From Halobacteriales archaeon QH_10_70_21 (GTDB lineage Archaea; Halobacteriota; Halobacteria; Halobacteriales; Haloarculaceae), in contig PXQM01000081.1 of assembly GCA_003021325.1 (NCBI GenBank), forward strand, positions 1 to 6,848: a stretch of 6,848 nucleotides of DNA. Reading direction: 5' to 3'. Each line of letters starts with the position of its first letter. Position 1 is the stretch's first letter. Shown here piece after piece: positions 6,046-6,848 of the stretch. The translations under genes were made by a program, and so were the position numbers. The notes below the pieces were generated by a model that worked only from the letters and a program-made list of their open reading frames with translations, was not told the DNA's origin and ran no database searches.

Positions 6046-6848
6046 CTATCCGTCGGTCCGTCCGGACACGCGCCGCTTCAGGAGGTATCCCGCGCCGGCG
6101 ACCCCGGCGACCGCACTCCCGATACCCAGTCCGGCTCCGGACCCCTCGGAGTCCTCGTCGTCCGTCTCCTCGTCGGCGGGACGGTCCGTGGTCGACCCCG
6201 GGGTCGAGGTCGCCGCGTCGCTCGGCGTTGCGGGGGCCTCGAAGACGTACGTCGACCCGGCGGAGGGCCCGTTCGGGTCCTCGTCCCCGAAGGCACCGAC
6301 GAGTGTCGTCGACCCGCTCGTTCCAACCGAGAAACCGAACGCGTCCTCACCGTCGCCATCGGCGGGGGTGAGCATCCGCGTCTGTACCCACGAGCCGTCG
6401 CGTCGCTCGAAGACGTAGGCCGCGCCCGCGAGGTTGCCGATCGGGATGCCGTCGCCGAAGGCGCTGACGACGGCCCTCGACCCGTCCACCGTTACCGAGA
6501 AGCCGAACTCGTCCACGCCGCTGCTCTCCTCGGGGGTGAGCTTCTGTGCCTGCGTCCAGACGCGGTCGCGCCGCTCGAAGACGTACACCGACCCCAGCGA
6601 GGAGTTGTCCGGCCCCTCGTCGTCGGGCGCGCCGACGACGGCCGTCGACCCGTCGACCGCCACCGAGGAACCGAAGCCGTCCTCGCTGTCGCCGTCGCCG
6701 GCGGCGAGCTTCCGCGCCTGGGTCCAGACGCCGTCGCGCCGCTCGAAGACGTACGCCGAGCCCGCCCGCTCGCCGTTCGGCTCCCGGTCGTCGGGTGCGC
6801 CGACGACGGCCGTCGACCCGTCGACTGCCACCGTCTCGCCGAACGAGT
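6046..6848 (-). CDS. Surface-anchored FG-GAP-like repeat protein, C-terminal part (runs off the right edge)
   Basis: The frame is open from the window edge to TAG at 6046-6048, so the N-terminus, including any signal peptide, is missing. The visible 266 residues contain four repeats of the form FG.SV.VDGS.AVVGA (linker) GSAYVFERRDG.W.Q..KLTP.DGDGED. This is the FG-GAP/beta-propeller type known from extracellular haloarchaeal and bacterial proteins, where each unit is about one propeller blade. After the fourth unit comes a Thr/Ser/Pro then Asp/Glu-rich linker of about 30 residues (TPSDAATSTPGSTT, DEETDDEDSEG). A glycine/alanine-rich membrane helix (GLGIGSAVAGVAGAGYLL) and KRR follow. The C-terminus therefore anchors the protein with the repeats outside the cell. 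The helix lacks a P-G-F tripartite signal, so it is probably a plain membrane anchor. The acidic linker suits high salt. Ligand and role are unknown. Confidence 0.88.
   Translation of the reverse strand, partial: SFGETVAVDGSTAVVGAPDDREPNGERAGSAYVFERRDGVWTQARKLAAGDGDSEDGFGSSVAVDGSTAVVGAPDDEGPDNSSLGSVYVFERRDRVWTQAQKLTPEESSGVDEFGFSVTVDGSRAVVSAFGDGIPIGNLAGAAYVFERRDGSWVQTRMLTPADGDGEDAFGFSVGTSGSTTLVGAFGDEDPNGPSAGSTYVFEAPATPSDAATSTPGSTTDRPADEETDDEDSEGSGAGLGIGSAVAGVAGAGYLLKRRVSGRTDG
6232..6843 (-). repeat. Four in-frame 168-bp coding repeats (beta-propeller-like blades)
   Basis: The Phe of each FG motif is encoded at 6843, 6675, 6507 and 6339, so the units are spaced exactly 168 bp (56 codons) with no length change. 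Units 1 and 2 are most alike (both VAVDGSTAVVGAPDD). Unit 3 has S-A-F-G-D in place of G-A-P-D-D, and unit 4 is the most divergent and ends early at YVFEAP. The gradient suggests duplication followed by divergence, with the C-terminal unit oldest or least constrained. The array probably continues beyond the right edge. Confidence 0.8.

Noticed and set aside
4497..6371. A 624-codon open frame on the plus strand
   Set aside because: The translation is Arg/Gly/Pro-rich with no domain-like pattern, and it lies opposite the regulator and the four-helix membrane gene, both of which read as real proteins. It is a GC-driven shadow.

Overview
The window looks like chromosomal DNA of a halophilic archaeon (class Halobacteria). 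The reasons are uniformly GC-rich coding sequence, acidic proteins, GTG and ATG starts without obvious Shine-Dalgarno sites, a bacterio-opsin-activator (Bat)-type regulator, and surface-protein C-termini made of a Thr/Asp/Glu-rich linker plus one membrane helix. The genus cannot be fixed from the sequence.

Layout, left to right. (1) 1-130, minus strand: N-terminus of an aldo/keto reductase cut by the window edge. (2) 179-403, minus: a 74-residue two-helix membrane protein, preceded by a conspicuous AT-rich intergenic island (404-570). (3) 571-996, minus: a 141-residue soluble protein of unknown function. (4) 1051-1462, minus: a hotdog-fold (4HBT/YbgC-like) thioesterase that needs a one-base frame correction near 1141-1168 to give a full-length 136-residue protein. 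(5) 1563-2066, plus: a DUF2062 membrane protein, divergent from the thioesterase and ending 10 bases from the next gene. (6) 2077-4428, minus: a complete P1B-type heavy-metal ATPase, best read as a Zn/Cd/Pb exporter. (7) 4455-5132, minus, directly upstream of the ATPase: a Bat-type regulator whose sensor domain is intact but whose DNA-binding helix-turn-helix has been removed by a deletion of about 90-100 bases. (8) 5133-5549: a gene-poor stretch with two adjacent GC hairpins and a possible decayed surface-protein C-terminus. (9) 5550-5921, minus: a four-helix membrane protein. (10) 6046-6848, minus: the C-terminal part of a surface-anchored beta-propeller-like protein with four 56-residue repeats spaced exactly 168 bp, cut by the right edge.

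The main functional unit is the regulator plus metal ATPase pair (5132 to 2077) with a perfect 14-bp palindrome, TTGGAATATTCCAA, in the ATPase promoter. In its ancestral form this is a plausible metal-responsive efflux module. In this copy the neighbouring regulator has lost its DNA-binding element, so if the palindrome is a live operator it is probably read by another protein.

Three neighbouring genes look damaged (thioesterase frameshift, regulator deletion, surface-protein remnant), which suggests local decay or assembly errors. I see no phage, CRISPR, transposase, RNA gene or clearly new multi-gene system. The most original signals are the regulator deletion, the palindrome, and the 30-bp-periodic ATTTTA elements in the AT-rich island.
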